From Papaver somniferum (lineage: Eukaryota > Streptophyta > Magnoliopsida > Ranunculales > Papaveraceae): a stretch of 64,000 nucleotides of DNA. The position numbers and the translations under genes were made by a program. The notes under the pieces were generated by a model, which ran no database searches, was not told where the DNA came from, and was given only the letters and a program-made list of their open reading frames with translations. Shown here one piece after another: positions 45,083 through 55,942 of the stretch; position 1 is the first letter of the stretch; every line of letters starts with the position of its first letter. The DNA lies in NCBI RefSeq assembly GCF_003573695.1, contig NW_020621936.1, positions 1,488,001-1,552,000 of the forward strand, read 5' to 3'.

Positions 45083-47500
45083 TGTTAGAGCATGGCTCGG
45101 TAAACCTCGCATGCTTTGCTATCTCAAGCATGTTTGTCAGTGTTAGTGATCAAAACTATAAGTCTTGATTTCTAGCCTACATAGCCAAGTCTCGGACTAG
45201 GATAGAAAAGTGTAGTAGAGCTCAAGGACTTCATGGCGATTCATCATACAACGACGAAGATCTATACAAGGAACCGTGGAACTTCATCAACAAAAAGGTA
45301 TGTGGAGACTTGAACTTATCTATCACTCAAAAGTCTATCTCTTCTATCTCCTACTTCTTATGAGACAAAAGTCGTATGCCATATAGACTAGATCATACAC
45401 ATTTGACATTTCGAGCTGAGCATTCATTGCTTATCTTTTATCTCGAAATCGTGTGTTGGTAAAATGTTTCGCTTTGATCAAGTTTATCTTCACCTAGTGA
45501 CGAAAGTCATGAAAAGTTTCAATCACTTTGAGAATTGCTCTGACGTGAATCGGTCTGTGAATAACGGCTACATAGCGTCCTCTGAGAATGTCACAACGAT
45601 TGAAATGAGAGTTTAGATTACATAACCATGTATTCCTTGAACCGAAGTTTTCGAACTTTTTTGATCAAGAGAAATCGGAAGGATTGTAGAATTGGCTTGC
45701 CAAGTCCGCGAACCCAGTTCGCAGACTCAATCCGCGGACTGTCGGAAGTTCTCAACCGAGAATTTATGCTGGATTTTCCAAAACTCGTTTGTGTGCTAAG
45801 TCCGCGAACTCAGTTTGCGAACTGGCGGAAGTTCTCTTTCCGAGAATTTCTGCTGAGTTTAGAAAACTCAACCGATTAACTTAAGTCCGCGAACTTGTTT
45901 GTGAACTTAAGAGGTTATGATCTAAAGATGTGCTCTGAACATGAAACATTAAATTACTAAGGAATGCTTTATACAAACCGTGGCTATAATGTTCATGAGC
46001 CGATTCAATCGAATCAAATCATCTTTGTTTCAATTGTGTCTTGTGTAGTTACATAAGATCTCATAGCAATTGAACAACTCTTTAACTAGTTCATTTGAGT
46101 CAATTGAACTGGTTATGGTGAAGAAGAACAAGGTTAATATGAAATGCTCATATGGTTAACCTTTTGGGTTACTATGTTGAACCAACATACACATACACGT
46201 TTGGGCATGGTTTTCACGAACCCAGTAAACGTCTACCCAAGTGTGTGTGACAAGCTAAGTTTTCGATCTAACGGTTGAGAAATATTAGCTTGAATCTAAA
46301 TCAGGTTTTCATCTAACGGTGAATAAGGATTGCATTGTAACTAAGGGAAAACCCTGATTAGAAGGCTATATAAAGGAGACATATAGCATTGTGCAAAACT
46401 AATCCCCACACGTTTGGGTGCTATTAGTGCTCCCACTAGAGTCGATCTCCATTAACCTTTGATTTTCTTCTCTAAAATCAAGTTAACGACTTAAAGACTT
46501 CATTGGGATTGTGAAGCCAGACCGATACTACTTTATCGTAGTTGTGTGATCTGATCTTGCATCTTCTATCGTACGAGTACAATCGATTGATTGGCTTGAG
46601 ATCGTGAGAGTTCTCCGATATGCAAGATAAAAAAGTCACAAACATCTTCAACTCACTGTTTGTGATTCCTAGACAATCCACTTGTGTAGTCAGGAAGGAT
46701 TGTAGAGAGGTGATTGATTAATCTAGGTTGTTCTTCGGGAATATAAGACCAGATTATCAATTGGTTTCTGTTCACCTTGATTTTATATCAAAAGACGGAA
46801 CAAAACCTAGGGTTTATCTGTGGGAGACAGATTTATCCTTTGATAGACTTTTCTGTGTGAGACAGTTCTGTTTATTATCAAGTCTGTGATTTTGGGTTGC
46901 AGCAACTCTTGGTTGTGGGTGAGATCATCTAAGGGAATCAAGTGCGTAGTATCCTGCTGGGATCAGAGGCGTAGGAGTACAACTGTACCTTGGATCGTGG
47001 GAGACTGATTGGGTTTCAACTACAGTCCAGTCCGAAGTTAGTTTGGAGTAGGATAGTATCTGTAGCGTCTTAATACAATGTGTATTCAATCTGGACTAGG
47101 TCCCGGGGATTTTCTGCATTTGCGGTTTCCTCGTTAACAAAATTTTTGGTGTATGTGTTATTTCTTTTCCGCATTATTTTTTATATAATTGAAACAATAC
47201 AGGTTGTGCGTTGGTGATCATCAATTGGAAATCCAACCTTTGGTTGTTGATTGATATTGATTGATCCTTGGACATTGGTCTTTGGTACCGTCCAAGTATT
47301 CCTTGTATTTGATAAAGACTCGCTATTGTTTTTAGCTTGAGTAAAAATCAAATCAAGAGAGAGATATTAACTCCTTGAGATACTTTTATCTAGATTGAGT
47401 CTGACTATCTAGTTGATTCTCTAGCAAAGTATTTCGGAGTTAGTCCATACAGATTGCTAAGCGAAATATTGGGTGGTGTTGTTAGACCCCCGCTTTTTCA
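45083..47500 (+). mobile_element. solo LTR of the copia family (plus)
   Basis: 2418 bp from TGTTAGAGCATGGCTCGG to CCCCCGCTTTTTCA, with a perfect GTTAT duplication at 45078-45082 and 47501-47505. It is in the orientation opposite to the solo LTR at 41399-43814, 1268 bp away. Confidence 0.93.
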
Positions 47501-47581
47501 GTTATGAAGATTAGAGAATACTTCCTTCACTCTACAAGTTGAAGGTTCACAATCCTCAGAATTATCACTCAAATCCCTCAT
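47501..47581 (-). pseudogene. probable 5' end of the MULE relic
   Basis: The minus frame from ATG at 47581 reads MRDLSDNSEDCEPS and VKEVFSNLHND. It crosses the solo LTR in frame (after one GTTAT is removed) to IMRDFLVSEMYSSLNS and then a stop. The V-F-x-x-x-x-x-L pattern near the start is like FAR1-type MULE N-termini. Support is weak. Confidence 0.35.
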
Positions 47582-48726
47582 TTTGAATTCAAGAACATCA
47601 AAACCTAATTTGTTATCAAAAAGTTTTTCGAAAACTCTTCTGCTTTCTTTTCTTCTCTATCTCAATAGTTCTGATTCTACAACTAACGCTAACTCCGATT
47701 TATTATCTAACTCGCTAATCTAATCTAAAATCAACAATCAATTAATTTAAGAAAGAGCATTTTGACTATTAACTAAAGTATATGGATAAGAAACTTCTTA
47801 CTATCTTCGTTTCTGGAAAAGAGATACTTTCATTTTTTTCATTTTAGCCTAAAAGTAAGTCAAATTGAAAAAGTGAAACTATCTCTTTACCAAAAACGGA
47901 GAGAGTATTTTTATATACTTCGTACTTAGCAACCTAGAACAAAATTGAGGATGCCCCCTCAAAAAAAAAATGGGATGGTCCCCAAAGATAATTTTAAAGT
48001 ATGTCTCTTCTAAAGCTTCCTGGTGTAAACCCATTGTAGCTCTCAATATCTATCCTCTTATCTTGGAATCTCAAAATCTTCTATTACATTTGGCAGTCAT
48101 CATAGCCACTTAATCAAAATTGTTTATTCTCTAGTTACTTTGTAATTCATTATAGACTGGGCCAATTAGCTAATTAATCTTTTCTGCACCAAAATGAGAC
48201 CAACCTTTTTCTTCATCCAGATCTTTTTTTTATCTCCAATTAATTAACACATGTACTGATAATGAGATTTGTATATGAAAGAAAACAATATTGAATTTGA
48301 ACTTGATGCACTCAAGGAGAATGTAGAGTTAGTTAGAAATTTGGAGCAACCAATCTTACCACCAGTGCACAAGAAACCAATCATTCATCCAATTTGCAAA
48401 TGATGATTGTTTCTAACAATGTTATTGATAGTCCACATGTTCCTATGATTCGGATCCAACTACGATCCATCTAAGGATGAATCAGATGTTGAGATCTCAT
48501 TTCAGAATAAAACAAGCTCTAATATGAATCACTTGCAGAACAAAATGGAAGGAACTGGAGATGATTTTCCTTACTTTGGCTCCTCCATCAACAATTCCAT
48601 CAACAATTTGGTTGCGTTCACATCAACAATTCCATCTGTGAGCATGCGTGAAGATAAAAATCTAGCTTGATAATTACTTTGGCTCACATTAGCAGAGAGC
48701 AACATGCATATCTTCCTACTCTTAAA
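47582..48726. other. AT-rich intergenic DNA
   Basis: No convincing gene. A broken plus frame at 48280-48670 (FELDALKENVELVRN ... GSNYDPSKDESDVEIS) may be a decayed exon of unknown type. Confidence 0.4.
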
Positions 48727-48925
48727 CATTTTTCTACTCGGCGGGAAATTGAATTACAGTTATGATACAAACACCGAACAATCCCCGCGATCTGCAGGGG
48801 TGGGGTCAATGGTGGGGCCCACCACTGTTTTTTCTCCCACACCATGCGATCGGTGCACCTCACGGGACACAGCTTCGGTGTATGTATCATTTTTGATTGA
48901 ATTATTTCCTTCCAGTAGAAAAATG
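48727..48925. mobile_element. candidate MITE with long imperfect TIRs
   Basis: 199 bp. The left arm CATTTTTCTACTCGG... and the complement of the right arm CATTTTTCTACTGGA... pair over about 50 bp, including GATACAAACACCGAA against GATACATACACCGAA. The centre is GC-rich. The TSD is not clear, so the superfamily is unassigned. Confidence 0.6.
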
Positions 48926-49058
48926 AGTTGACACCTTCCTCGGAATTGGTTTTCCACCCAAAATTTTCAGCCTTTTCTTAGACAAAAATATTGGAAAAAT
49001 AAAATAAAAAATCATTTTCATGGAATTAATTCACTTTCTAGATAGTTAGAACAAGGTA

Positions 49059-49250
49059 GAAAATATTTTTCCAGTTAGCGTACACACAACGAAGTTTCCA
49101 CTTCGATTTATCCCGAAAGGGAATCAAACCGATAATACTTAACGTTCTTAGTATTAAGATAGGCGCGGGCAGAAATGGGACCCGCCACTTATGTCTGGGT
49201 GGAATTTTCGGTGGAAAGATCGAAGTGAATTTAGACTTATTGATATTTTC
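49059..49250. mobile_element. second candidate MITE
   Basis: 192 bp bounded by GAAAATAT and ATATTTTC, with inner inverted blocks CACTTCGAT and ATCGAAGTG. The arms are imperfect and no TSD is certain. Confidence 0.4.
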
Positions 49251-49687
49251 CATTCACGCCATACTCTGCATAGGTGATTCTTAAAAACCAACAGACAATC
49301 ATATCAAGGACTAGCACAGATGGATTTTATGGTTCGGGAAGAACGTAAGTACACTCTAAAAATGGTGCAAGCGATATTTTTATTTGAAAGTGCTACTGAT
49401 TTATGTAATTAACCAGTGCACTCTAGATGCATTCAATCGATTACTGTTTGTATGCATTTGAGTAGTGAATTTGAATCGTACGTACGCCATATTTGTGGTG
49501 CATTTATCCAAATTTTATAGAATCGAAGACCTTCGAAGTCTTGAGACTCTTGAGAGTTGATCCGTACAAGGAATCATCTGCAATAATTCTTGAAATCTAC
49601 CTAAAAATTTAACTTTAAAGTATAATCAATGTACTTTTCCAAGAGATAAATGATTGCATAAAATTTTGTATTGTATACTAATTTCTA
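49251..49687. other. intergenic DNA, downstream flank of the RING gene before the hAT insertion
   Basis: I see no gene. Before the hAT insertion this sequence lay directly beyond the 3' end of the minus-strand RING gene. Confidence 0.4.
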
Positions 49688-49695
49688 CCTGTGTT
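49688..49695. repeat. hAT TSD CCTGTGTT (left copy)
   Basis: An identical 8-mer is at 53261-53268. A perfect 8-bp duplication is typical of hAT and suggests a fairly recent insertion. Confidence 0.95.
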
Positions 49696-49879
49696 TAGGG
49701 CTGCACAAAACCGAACCATAACCGAAACCGAAACCGAAAACCGAAATTTTTTAACCGAACCGAACCATAACCATATTCCTGTGGTTCATTTATGGTTGTC
49801 AGTTTCAGATAACCGACAGTATCGGTTTCGGTTTAGGTTTTGAAATAAAACCGAACCAATAACCAATTGGTTAACCGAT

Positions 49880-50945
49880 TAATAGTGACCGTAGGATTAA
49901 ATGATTTTAGGCCGTTGATGGGGATATTTAACCCTAATAAGTAATAACTTACATCGCTCTTCTCTTCTTTCATAGATATCATATTATCAGAAAGCTTTCC
50001 CACAGACAGTTCCACTTCCAACTTCACTCGACTCGACTGATTTTTGGCAGCTGTGCTTATGATTTGTAGAGGAAATTGGTTCAGGAAGCTCTTTCTCGTG
50101 ATTCTTCTGGTGCTGTTCAATCCAACTTCTCTTTGATTACTCCTACTTCTGGTGTCTTTCAGGTTTGATTTCTTTTTGAAACTTTGTAGATCTGGGTTTT
50201 GTTTCAGATTCCTTTAAATTTTTTTTACTAGAAATGGAGATTTGGGGGTTTTGAATCTGCTATTGAAATTACTGATTAATTTTTTTTTTTTAATTTTTCG
50301 TTTTGTTTGATTTTTGTACCTTTATTCTTGATTTACAGGGATCTCTGCAAGTAGTTTGGTTGTGAATCTTGTGATTGTTGTCATGTTCATATTTATGTGA
50401 TTGTTGTCATGTTTATGATTTTAATTATGATATCAGGGTTTGTAAAATTGAAAAAAATTGGGGATTTCAAATGTAAAATTGGTCATTTAGGTTGATTTAC
50501 ATAAATTAGGGAAGGTAAATCAGAATACATAAATTAGGGTTTGTCAATTATTCTTAAATATATGTGAAATTGAATTATAAAATGAGTAATTAGTGATGGG
50601 TTTGTTCTTAATTTAAGAATAGAGAATTGTATAGGGTTTCATTTTAATTTCTTCTTAAGTTAGGGTTTTTGTGAATTGAATCAGAAAGTTGATTAGTAAT
50701 GGGTAGAAAGAATCAGAAAGTTGATTAGTAATGGGTAGAAAGAATAAGTCTCCATGTGAAAATGACTATTTTTGTGCCTAATATACGGTTAATTTAGAAG
50801 AATGCAGAGAGTTAGAATTATTTTAAGATTTGTAATTCTTAACATTTTTGTAATCACCCCATACAACCAAAAATTGGGGTTTTGCTTAAATGTATGGTTT
50901 AAATTAAATGTATGGTTTATCACATTGCAGACTTGCCTTTTGACA
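49880..50945 (+). other. leader and probable first intron of the hAT gene
   Basis: T-rich, with pyrimidine-rich exon-like stretches up to about 50160 and then T-rich intron-like sequence. An acceptor TTGCAG ends at about 50930, 15 bp before the chosen start codon. No other gene is visible. Confidence 0.45.
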
Positions 50946-52892
50946 ATGCGAGGAGGATCCAGTTCAACACCTACTGCCTCTGTTTCTTCTAATAAGCGGC
51001 CACCTCGACCTCCACCTAATGCAAGTTCAGATGGAGGTGCAAATTCAGCTGGAGGTGCAAGTGCTGCTAAAGATGCTAGTGTTGCTGGAGATGCTAGTGC
51101 AGATGGAGATGCAACTGAAGCTGTCATAAAAGTGACAGAAACACATAGCAATAAGCGTAAAACCCCTGAAGATGCAACTGAAGATGACACAGAAGTGAGT
51201 CAAGTGACAGAACCAAAGGGAAAGAAACGTTCTGATGTGTGGAACCACTTTGATATGGACCCCAAGCCTTCGAAATATGCAAAATGTCGCCACTGTAAGA
51301 CAAAGATTGCAGCTCAGGGTACCAAGTATGGGACAGGTGGTATGAATAATCATTTGAAGATATGTAAAAAGAAGCCCAAGGAGGAAAAAGGACAGCAAAC
51401 GCTTGATTTTCAACCGGCTAGGCTAGGAGGAGAAGGAAAATTGGTTGCAGCAACTTTTAATCAAGATGCATGTACAAAGGCAGTGATTTTATTTGTGATT
51501 TTAGATGAGCAGCCGTTTAGAGTGGTTGAAGGAGAAGGGTTCAAGGAACTTTGTAGGGTACTTGAATCCAGATTCAAGATCCCTTCTCGTATGACCATTT
51601 CGCGGGGTGTGTTAAATTTGTATGAAGCTGAAAAGGAGAAGATGAAGAACTACTTCAAGGAAAACAATGTGAGAGTTTGTCTCACCACTGACACATGGAC
51701 CTCAAATGCCCAAAATAAAAGCTACATGGTTGTAACTGCGCATTTTATTGATAAAGATTGGAAGCTGCACAAACTGGTAATCAACTTTTTCCAAATTTTA
51801 GGTCATTCAGGTGAGGTAATTGGGAAGATGTTAGAGGAATGTTTGTTAGATTGGGAACTTCCTGGGGTTTTTACTATTACTCTTGACAATGTTAGTGCTA
51901 ATGATTTAGCTATTGATTATCTAAGGGAGGATGGTCATTTAAAGGAGCAAGTGATTAGTTCAAAAGGTGTACTGAATACTAAGTTTATGCAAGTTAGATG
52001 TGCTGCTCATGTGCTTGCACTTGTTGTGAATGCTGGCTTGGGAGAGTATCACATGGCTATTAAGAGAGTAAGGGCAGTGGTGAAGCATGTGATGAGTTCT
52101 CCTGCTAGGTTGAGTAAGTTTATGGATTGTGCTAAACAAGAAAAGATAGATTGCAAAAAAGGTTTAGTTTTAGATGTGGATACAAGATGGAATTCCACTT
52201 ACATGATGTTGGAAGCTGCTTGTAGATATCAGAAAGCTTTTGAAAGGCTAGCACGGGAAGATAAGGCTTTCAAAAAGAAGTTTTGTTTCAACGAAAGATC
52301 CATCCCTCCTGTATTTTCTACTTCTACCGGTGCTAGTAATGATGTTGACATGGAAGAAGCTTCTACTATTGCTCATAACAAAGGCAAGAAGAAGGCCCCT
52401 CCTCCGCCTCCTATACATGCTCCATATATGGAAGATTGGGCCAATGCAAGATCATTTGGAAAATTTTTAAAGGTATTCTTTGATTTGACTGTCAAGTTTT
52501 CTTACTGTACTCGTGTTACTTCGCATGAGTTCTTGTTTAACGTAAGTGTCATTCATAGAACAATGAACACATGGGTAAAAAGTTCAGATCCATTTCTCTC
52601 TGGTATGGGCACTAAAATGCTAGACAAGTTTAATAAGTATTGGGGAGAATATGAGAAAATGAACACTCTCATGTTCATTGCTGTTTTGCTTGATCCACGT
52701 GAGAAGATGAAAGGTTTAAATTTTATTCTTGATACTTTAGATATCACGGGTCCGTCATTACGTAAACACTTATCGACTTATGTGAAAACTGATTTTCAAG
52801 AACTTTTCGAAGAGTACAAGTGTCTCTATGCAAATGATGAAAACATGTCTGGTGATGTTTATGATTTTTTGATGTTTTTTCATGATGTGTAG
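50946..52892 (+). CDS. hAT transposase, BED finger and RNase H-like core, C-terminus missing
   Basis: 648 residues from MRGGSSSTPT, chosen because it follows a TTGCAG splice acceptor; the same frame is open upstream to 50802 but that part looks like intron. The Ala/Gly/Ser-rich N-terminus leads into a BED zinc finger (YAKCRHCKTKI ... NNHLKIC), then core motifs VCLTTDTWTS and FTITLDNVSANDLAI, which hold two acidic catalytic positions. VRCAAHVLALVVNAGL and LDVDTRWNSTYMML follow. A proline-rich insert (KKKAPPPPPIH) lies further on, then LLDPREKMKGL. The frame stops soon after without the hAT dimerisation domain (LxxYL...PxLSxMARDIL). No frameshift breaks these 648 codons. It could still bind DNA, but transposition activity is unlikely. 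Confidence 0.88.
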   Translation: MRGGSSSTPTASVSSNKRPPRPPPNASSDGGANSAGGASAAKDASVAGDASADGDATEAVIKVTETHSNKRKTPEDATEDDTEVSQVTEPKGKKRSDVWNHFDMDPKPSKYAKCRHCKTKIAAQGTKYGTGGMNNHLKICKKKPKEEKGQQTLDFQPARLGGEGKLVAATFNQDACTKAVILFVILDEQPFRVVEGEGFKELCRVLESRFKIPSRMTISRGVLNLYEAEKEKMKNYFKENNVRVCLTTDTWTSNAQNKSYMVVTAHFIDKDWKLHKLVINFFQILGHSGEVIGKMLEECLLDWELPGVFTITLDNVSANDLAIDYLREDGHLKEQVISSKGVLNTKFMQVRCAAHVLALVVNAGLGEYHMAIKRVRAVVKHVMSSPARLSKFMDCAKQEKIDCKKGLVLDVDTRWNSTYMMLEAACRYQKAFERLAREDKAFKKKFCFNERSIPPVFSTSTGASNDVDMEEASTIAHNKGKKKAPPPPPIHAPYMEDWANARSFGKFLKVFFDLTVKFSYCTRVTSHEFLFNVSVIHRTMNTWVKSSDPFLSGMGTKMLDKFNKYWGEYEKMNTLMFIAVLLDPREKMKGLNFILDTLDITGPSLRKHLSTYVKTDFQELFEEYKCLYANDENMSGDVYDFLMFFHDV

Positions 52893-52936
52893 TCAGTTAT
52901 GAACTTATGATTATGATTTTTTGATGTTTTTTCATT
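52862..52936 (+). repeat. direct duplication at the transposase stop
   Basis: TGATTTTTTGATGTTTTTTC occurs at 52862 and at 52914, 52 bp apart, straddling the stop codon. It may mark the event that removed the C-terminal domain. Confidence 0.7.
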
Positions 52937-53310
52937 TTTGTTATTAAGGAGAAACTAGACTCTTTAAAATTTAATGTTTCTATCAATATGTATTGGAAGT
53001 TGGAACATTTGATGTATTTGAAACTTGAGTGACAGGTTCAGAAAAATTTGCCTGTCATTTTTGTGAGACTGACAGATATAAAAAATTTCAGTGGTTAACC
53101 AAAAACCGAATGGTTTTATACAAAACCGAGTTGGAACCGAACCGAGAAAAACCGAACTACCCAAATGGTTTCATTGGTTTTCATTATTGGAAACCGAGTA
53201 GTTCGGTTTCGGTTTAATTTTTTCAAAAAACCGATGAAAACCGAACCATGTGCAGCCCTACCTGTGTTATATACATAAAAATCATCAAGCGTCAAAAAAA
53301 ATAATGTTAA

Positions 53311-53793
53311 TCAGTAGAAAAATCTATGCAAATGATTACCATGCATTCCGCACAACATGGGAAACAACAACTCATTGGCGCCGTCGAACTCTTGATGGTT
53401 TAGAAATTCACCATGATTGACGACGATTTTCACGGTTTTCCTACACATAGGACATGTCGGGGACTCTTGTTGAAGCCATTTATCAACACAATCCTTGTGA
53501 AAAAAATGGCTACATTGCAATTCTCTAATCACCACTCCTTCCTCAAATTTTGATAAACAAACAGAACACTCAACCGGTTCTGAATTAATTTCGGCTCTAT
53601 ATTGAGCCGCCGGAATATGCTCTTCTATCGTTTTGTTTGTACGCTTAGGATGTCGCCATAACTTGTCCACAACTGATATGATGTAAAACACTGATTCAAA
53701 AAGAATAATGTAGAAGAGAATAAGAGAAAATGTGCAGAGATTTGAGAAGAGTACTGTTAATGAATCCCTTATCTTTGTTGCAGAGAGAGACAT
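53311..53793 (-). CDS. membrane-anchored RING-H2 E3 ubiquitin ligase
   Basis: 160 residues from MSLSATKIRDS; an ATG 14 codons further up is in frame but lies nearer the TATA box. Residues 13-42 are a hydrophobic membrane segment (LFSNLC ... FYIISVV). A basic linker follows (WRHPKRTNK), then the RING-H2 finger, with zinc ligands C76, C79, C94, H96, H99, C102, C114 and C117. Spacing between the last pair of sites is 11, against 10 in typical ATL proteins. W106 and P115 occupy the positions used for E2 contact. The layout is that of small intronless ATL/RHA2-like ligases that ubiquitinate proteins at membranes. Which subfamily it belongs to is not settled. A TATA box is 70 bp upstream. A hAT element begins 43 bp after the stop codon. 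The coding frame looks intact. Confidence 0.9.
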   Translation of the reverse strand: MSLSATKIRDSLTVLFSNLCTFSLILFYIILFESVFYIISVVDKLWRHPKRTNKTIEEHIPAAQYRAEINSEPVECSVCLSKFEEGVVIRELQCSHFFHKDCVDKWLQQESPTCPMCRKTVKIVVNHGEFLNHQEFDGANELLFPMLCGMHGNHLHRFFY

Positions 53794-53862
53794 CGGGTAA
53801 AAAAAAAAAGTATAATAGAAGAGGCGGAAATACAATCAAGGAATGGGTTTGAGCTTTTCAAG

Positions 53863-53872
53863 TATATATAAA
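53863..53872 (-). promoter_or_regulatory. TATA box of the RING-H2 gene
   Basis: Minus strand TTTATATATA, 70 bp upstream of the chosen ATG. It predicts transcription start near 53835. Confidence 0.65.
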
Positions 53873-54600
53873 CAACTTTTTCATATAATTAGAATTTTGA
53901 TGCATTAATTTAGACGTTAAGTTTGTGTGGGGTAGGTATGGCTTGACTCTCATCATCTCTTTTGCTTTACTTCTAATCGATATCTAAATGATCACCGTTG
54001 TTCATTGGTATGACTCATCAATCCCAATATTAGAACATTCACAAGTCGCATATGATAATATCATTCTTTTAGGTGGATTATTATCATAAAGCAAGAGTTT
54101 AGTTTTGGGAGACCAAAATGGGGGAGCGCAACACAATTCATGGAAGAATGGGGTGAACTGGTGAAGTACGGAGGATCTGAATTCATATGTGCTGTTATAT
54201 GGGATCAACATTTACACTTCAGAGTTTGGATGTTAGGTGAGTAGTAGTAGGTCGTTGATCAAACCTTTATTGATGTCACGAAGGGAAGTCTACTTAGGTG
54301 TGTAGTAAACTTGACTACATGGTAGGACAATATTGATTTTAGTTTGGAAAACTAACACCATCATAAGCAACGTAAGGGTGAAAGCCAAGTCGCGGACTAA
54401 TAAGATGTATTGCGGTTCTCATGCTTTTTCTACTTTTGCTCAAAAACACCATGTGCTAAAAGAAGGATAATCAAGAATTTGTTTTTCTTTCTAGACTTAA
54501 AAAACAAATAAAATCTCATATTTCGTTCTATCTGATTCTACAGCCGAGCTTTGCCATGGTATTGTATTAGTACTCGTTAAAATGTTCCCTGAGACGGTAT
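53873..54600. other. upstream region of the RING gene; no other gene seen
   Basis: A 69-residue minus frame at 54211-54002 has no recognisable domain. Promoter elements beyond the TATA box cannot be assigned by eye. Confidence 0.4.
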
Positions 54601-55200
54601 TATTATTGTTTTAACGGAAAATGGGTCATTTGTCCAAATATTTTTAAAACATGGTACAAATGGACGAGTAAAAATTAGTATGGGTGAAATGGACACTAAA
54701 AAAATAGCAAGGAGGAAACTGGATTCATCCTGACTTAAATTTAAAAAATAGTAAGGATGAAACTGGATGCATCCCGATGTAAATTAAGACTAAGTTTGGT
54801 AATGCTTTTATTTTTTCAAAAACACTTTCGAAATTTATATATGTCAATAATTTGTGAAATTAGTGTTTGGTAAAAAAAAACTAAAGTGTTTTTTTATCAA
54901 AAGCACTAGCGAAATTCCTCAACTTTTAAAAGCTTCGGAGGAGGAGCTTTTAAAAGCTACAAAAGCATAAGTTGTAGTCCCACCTAAATTTAATGTTTGA
55001 TTTATCATTTTTATCCATACTTTATTTTATAAATGACAAAAAATGTCCTTAAACTTATAAACAATCAATTTTTTTATTTCTTGTATTTTATTCTTTAAAT
55101 ATTTTTATTTTTATTTTCAAATTATTTTATATACCAATTCTTTTAATATTCCACTAATAAAAATAAAAATAAAAAGTAATTAATTTAACTTTGATTTTTT

Positions 55201-55209
<9 letters not shown>

Positions 55210-55244
<35 letters not shown>
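55210..55244. repeat. (TA)n microsatellite
   Basis: About 17 TA units. A second TA run at 56768-56788 lies near the presumed other side of the Helitron-like insert. Confidence 0.9.
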
Positions 55245-55245
<1 letters not shown>

Positions 55246-55272
55246 TAGGTATCACCCCGGCCTACGGCCGGG
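55245..55272 (-). mobile_element. Helitron 3' terminus
   Basis: Read on minus: a perfect 7-bp stem CCCGGCC/GGCCGGG with 3-nt loop (55272-55256), 11 nt, then CTAG followed by host T (55244). A hairpin 10-12 nt before CTRR plus insertion next to T is the Helitron signature. The 5' TC end was not found with certainty; the insert probably extends to the right, to at most about 56770. Confidence 0.65.
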
Positions 55273-55410
55273 ACTCAACCTTTTTCGATTTTCTTTTGTT
55301 ATTTGGTCGGCTGGTGAGTATTCTCCCATAAAATGTTAGTCATTAGCAAAATTGATTAATCAGTACTGTCAAATATCAAGCCTATAAGTTAGATGGGTCC
55401 TACAATTCAG

Positions 55411-55605
55411 TGTTTTGTTGGTCGGGTCAAATTAGCAGCCTCTCAAGGGTGTCCTAGTATTTTGTTGGTCGGGTCAAATTAGTCGGGACTTACAGCCCCG
55501 GCTGTGACCTCTCAAGGGTGTCCTAGTGTTTCGTTGGTCTGGTCAAATTAGTCCGGGCTTACAGCCCCGACCGTGGTCCTTTAAGGATGTCCTAGTGGTT
55601 TGTTG
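55411..55605. repeat. 69-bp subterminal tandem repeats of the Helitron
   Basis: TTGTTGGTCGGGTCAAATTA-like units start at 55415, 55462 and 55531, with spacings of 47 and 69 bp. Each unit ends GGTGTCCTAG or GATGTCCTAG. The first unit lacks about 22 bp (GGGACTTACAGCCCCG part). Confidence 0.85.
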
Positions 55606-55686
55606 CACAGTATTCCAATCATTTCTAAGATAATCAAAGATTTTTTTTTTAATCATGGGTAGAGTTAGCGGGAGACTAATAATCCA

Positions 55687-55942
55687 ATGAGTCGTAGGAT
55701 TTTAACTGGATTTGAAGATGAATTACCAAACTTTTTTTTATCATCAGGTCGTGTTGATGATCCAGTGGATATTACTGATGATATGGTTTTAGCGTTTTTT
55801 TGACGGTGATCAAGAGAAGAAACCGTCTTCATCGGCGACTTCTTCATCTGGTGGTGAAGATGGAGATGAAGATGACGAAGGGGTCGTAGAGAACATAGAG
55901 GAGAAAAAAGCTTTCTTGAAAAATCAACACCAACTTCTTCAT
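55687..55942 (+). pseudogene. possible captured host exon
   Basis: The plus frame from ATG 55687 reads MSRRILTGFEDELPNFF and DDPVDITDDMVLAFF, then slips at a T7 run. It continues with PSSSATSSSGGEDGDEDDEG and KKAFLKNQHQLLH up to a consensus donor GTAAGC. Codon-like composition and the donor suggest a first exon carried by the Helitron. The donor gene is not identified. Confidence 0.45.

Larger units (their letters stand above)
49696..53260 (+). mobile_element. complete hAT transposon with ACCGAA subterminal repeats
   Basis: 3565 bp, termini TAGGGCTGCACA and the exact complement TGTGCAGCCCTA. Subterminal ACCGAA/AACCGA words are dense within about 170 bp of the left end (49705-49880) and in the last 170 bp (53090-53250), mostly as ACCGAACC or GGTTTCGGTT. 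They are likely transposase-binding sites. One long transposase frame lies between. The TSD is perfect. Confidence 0.95.
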
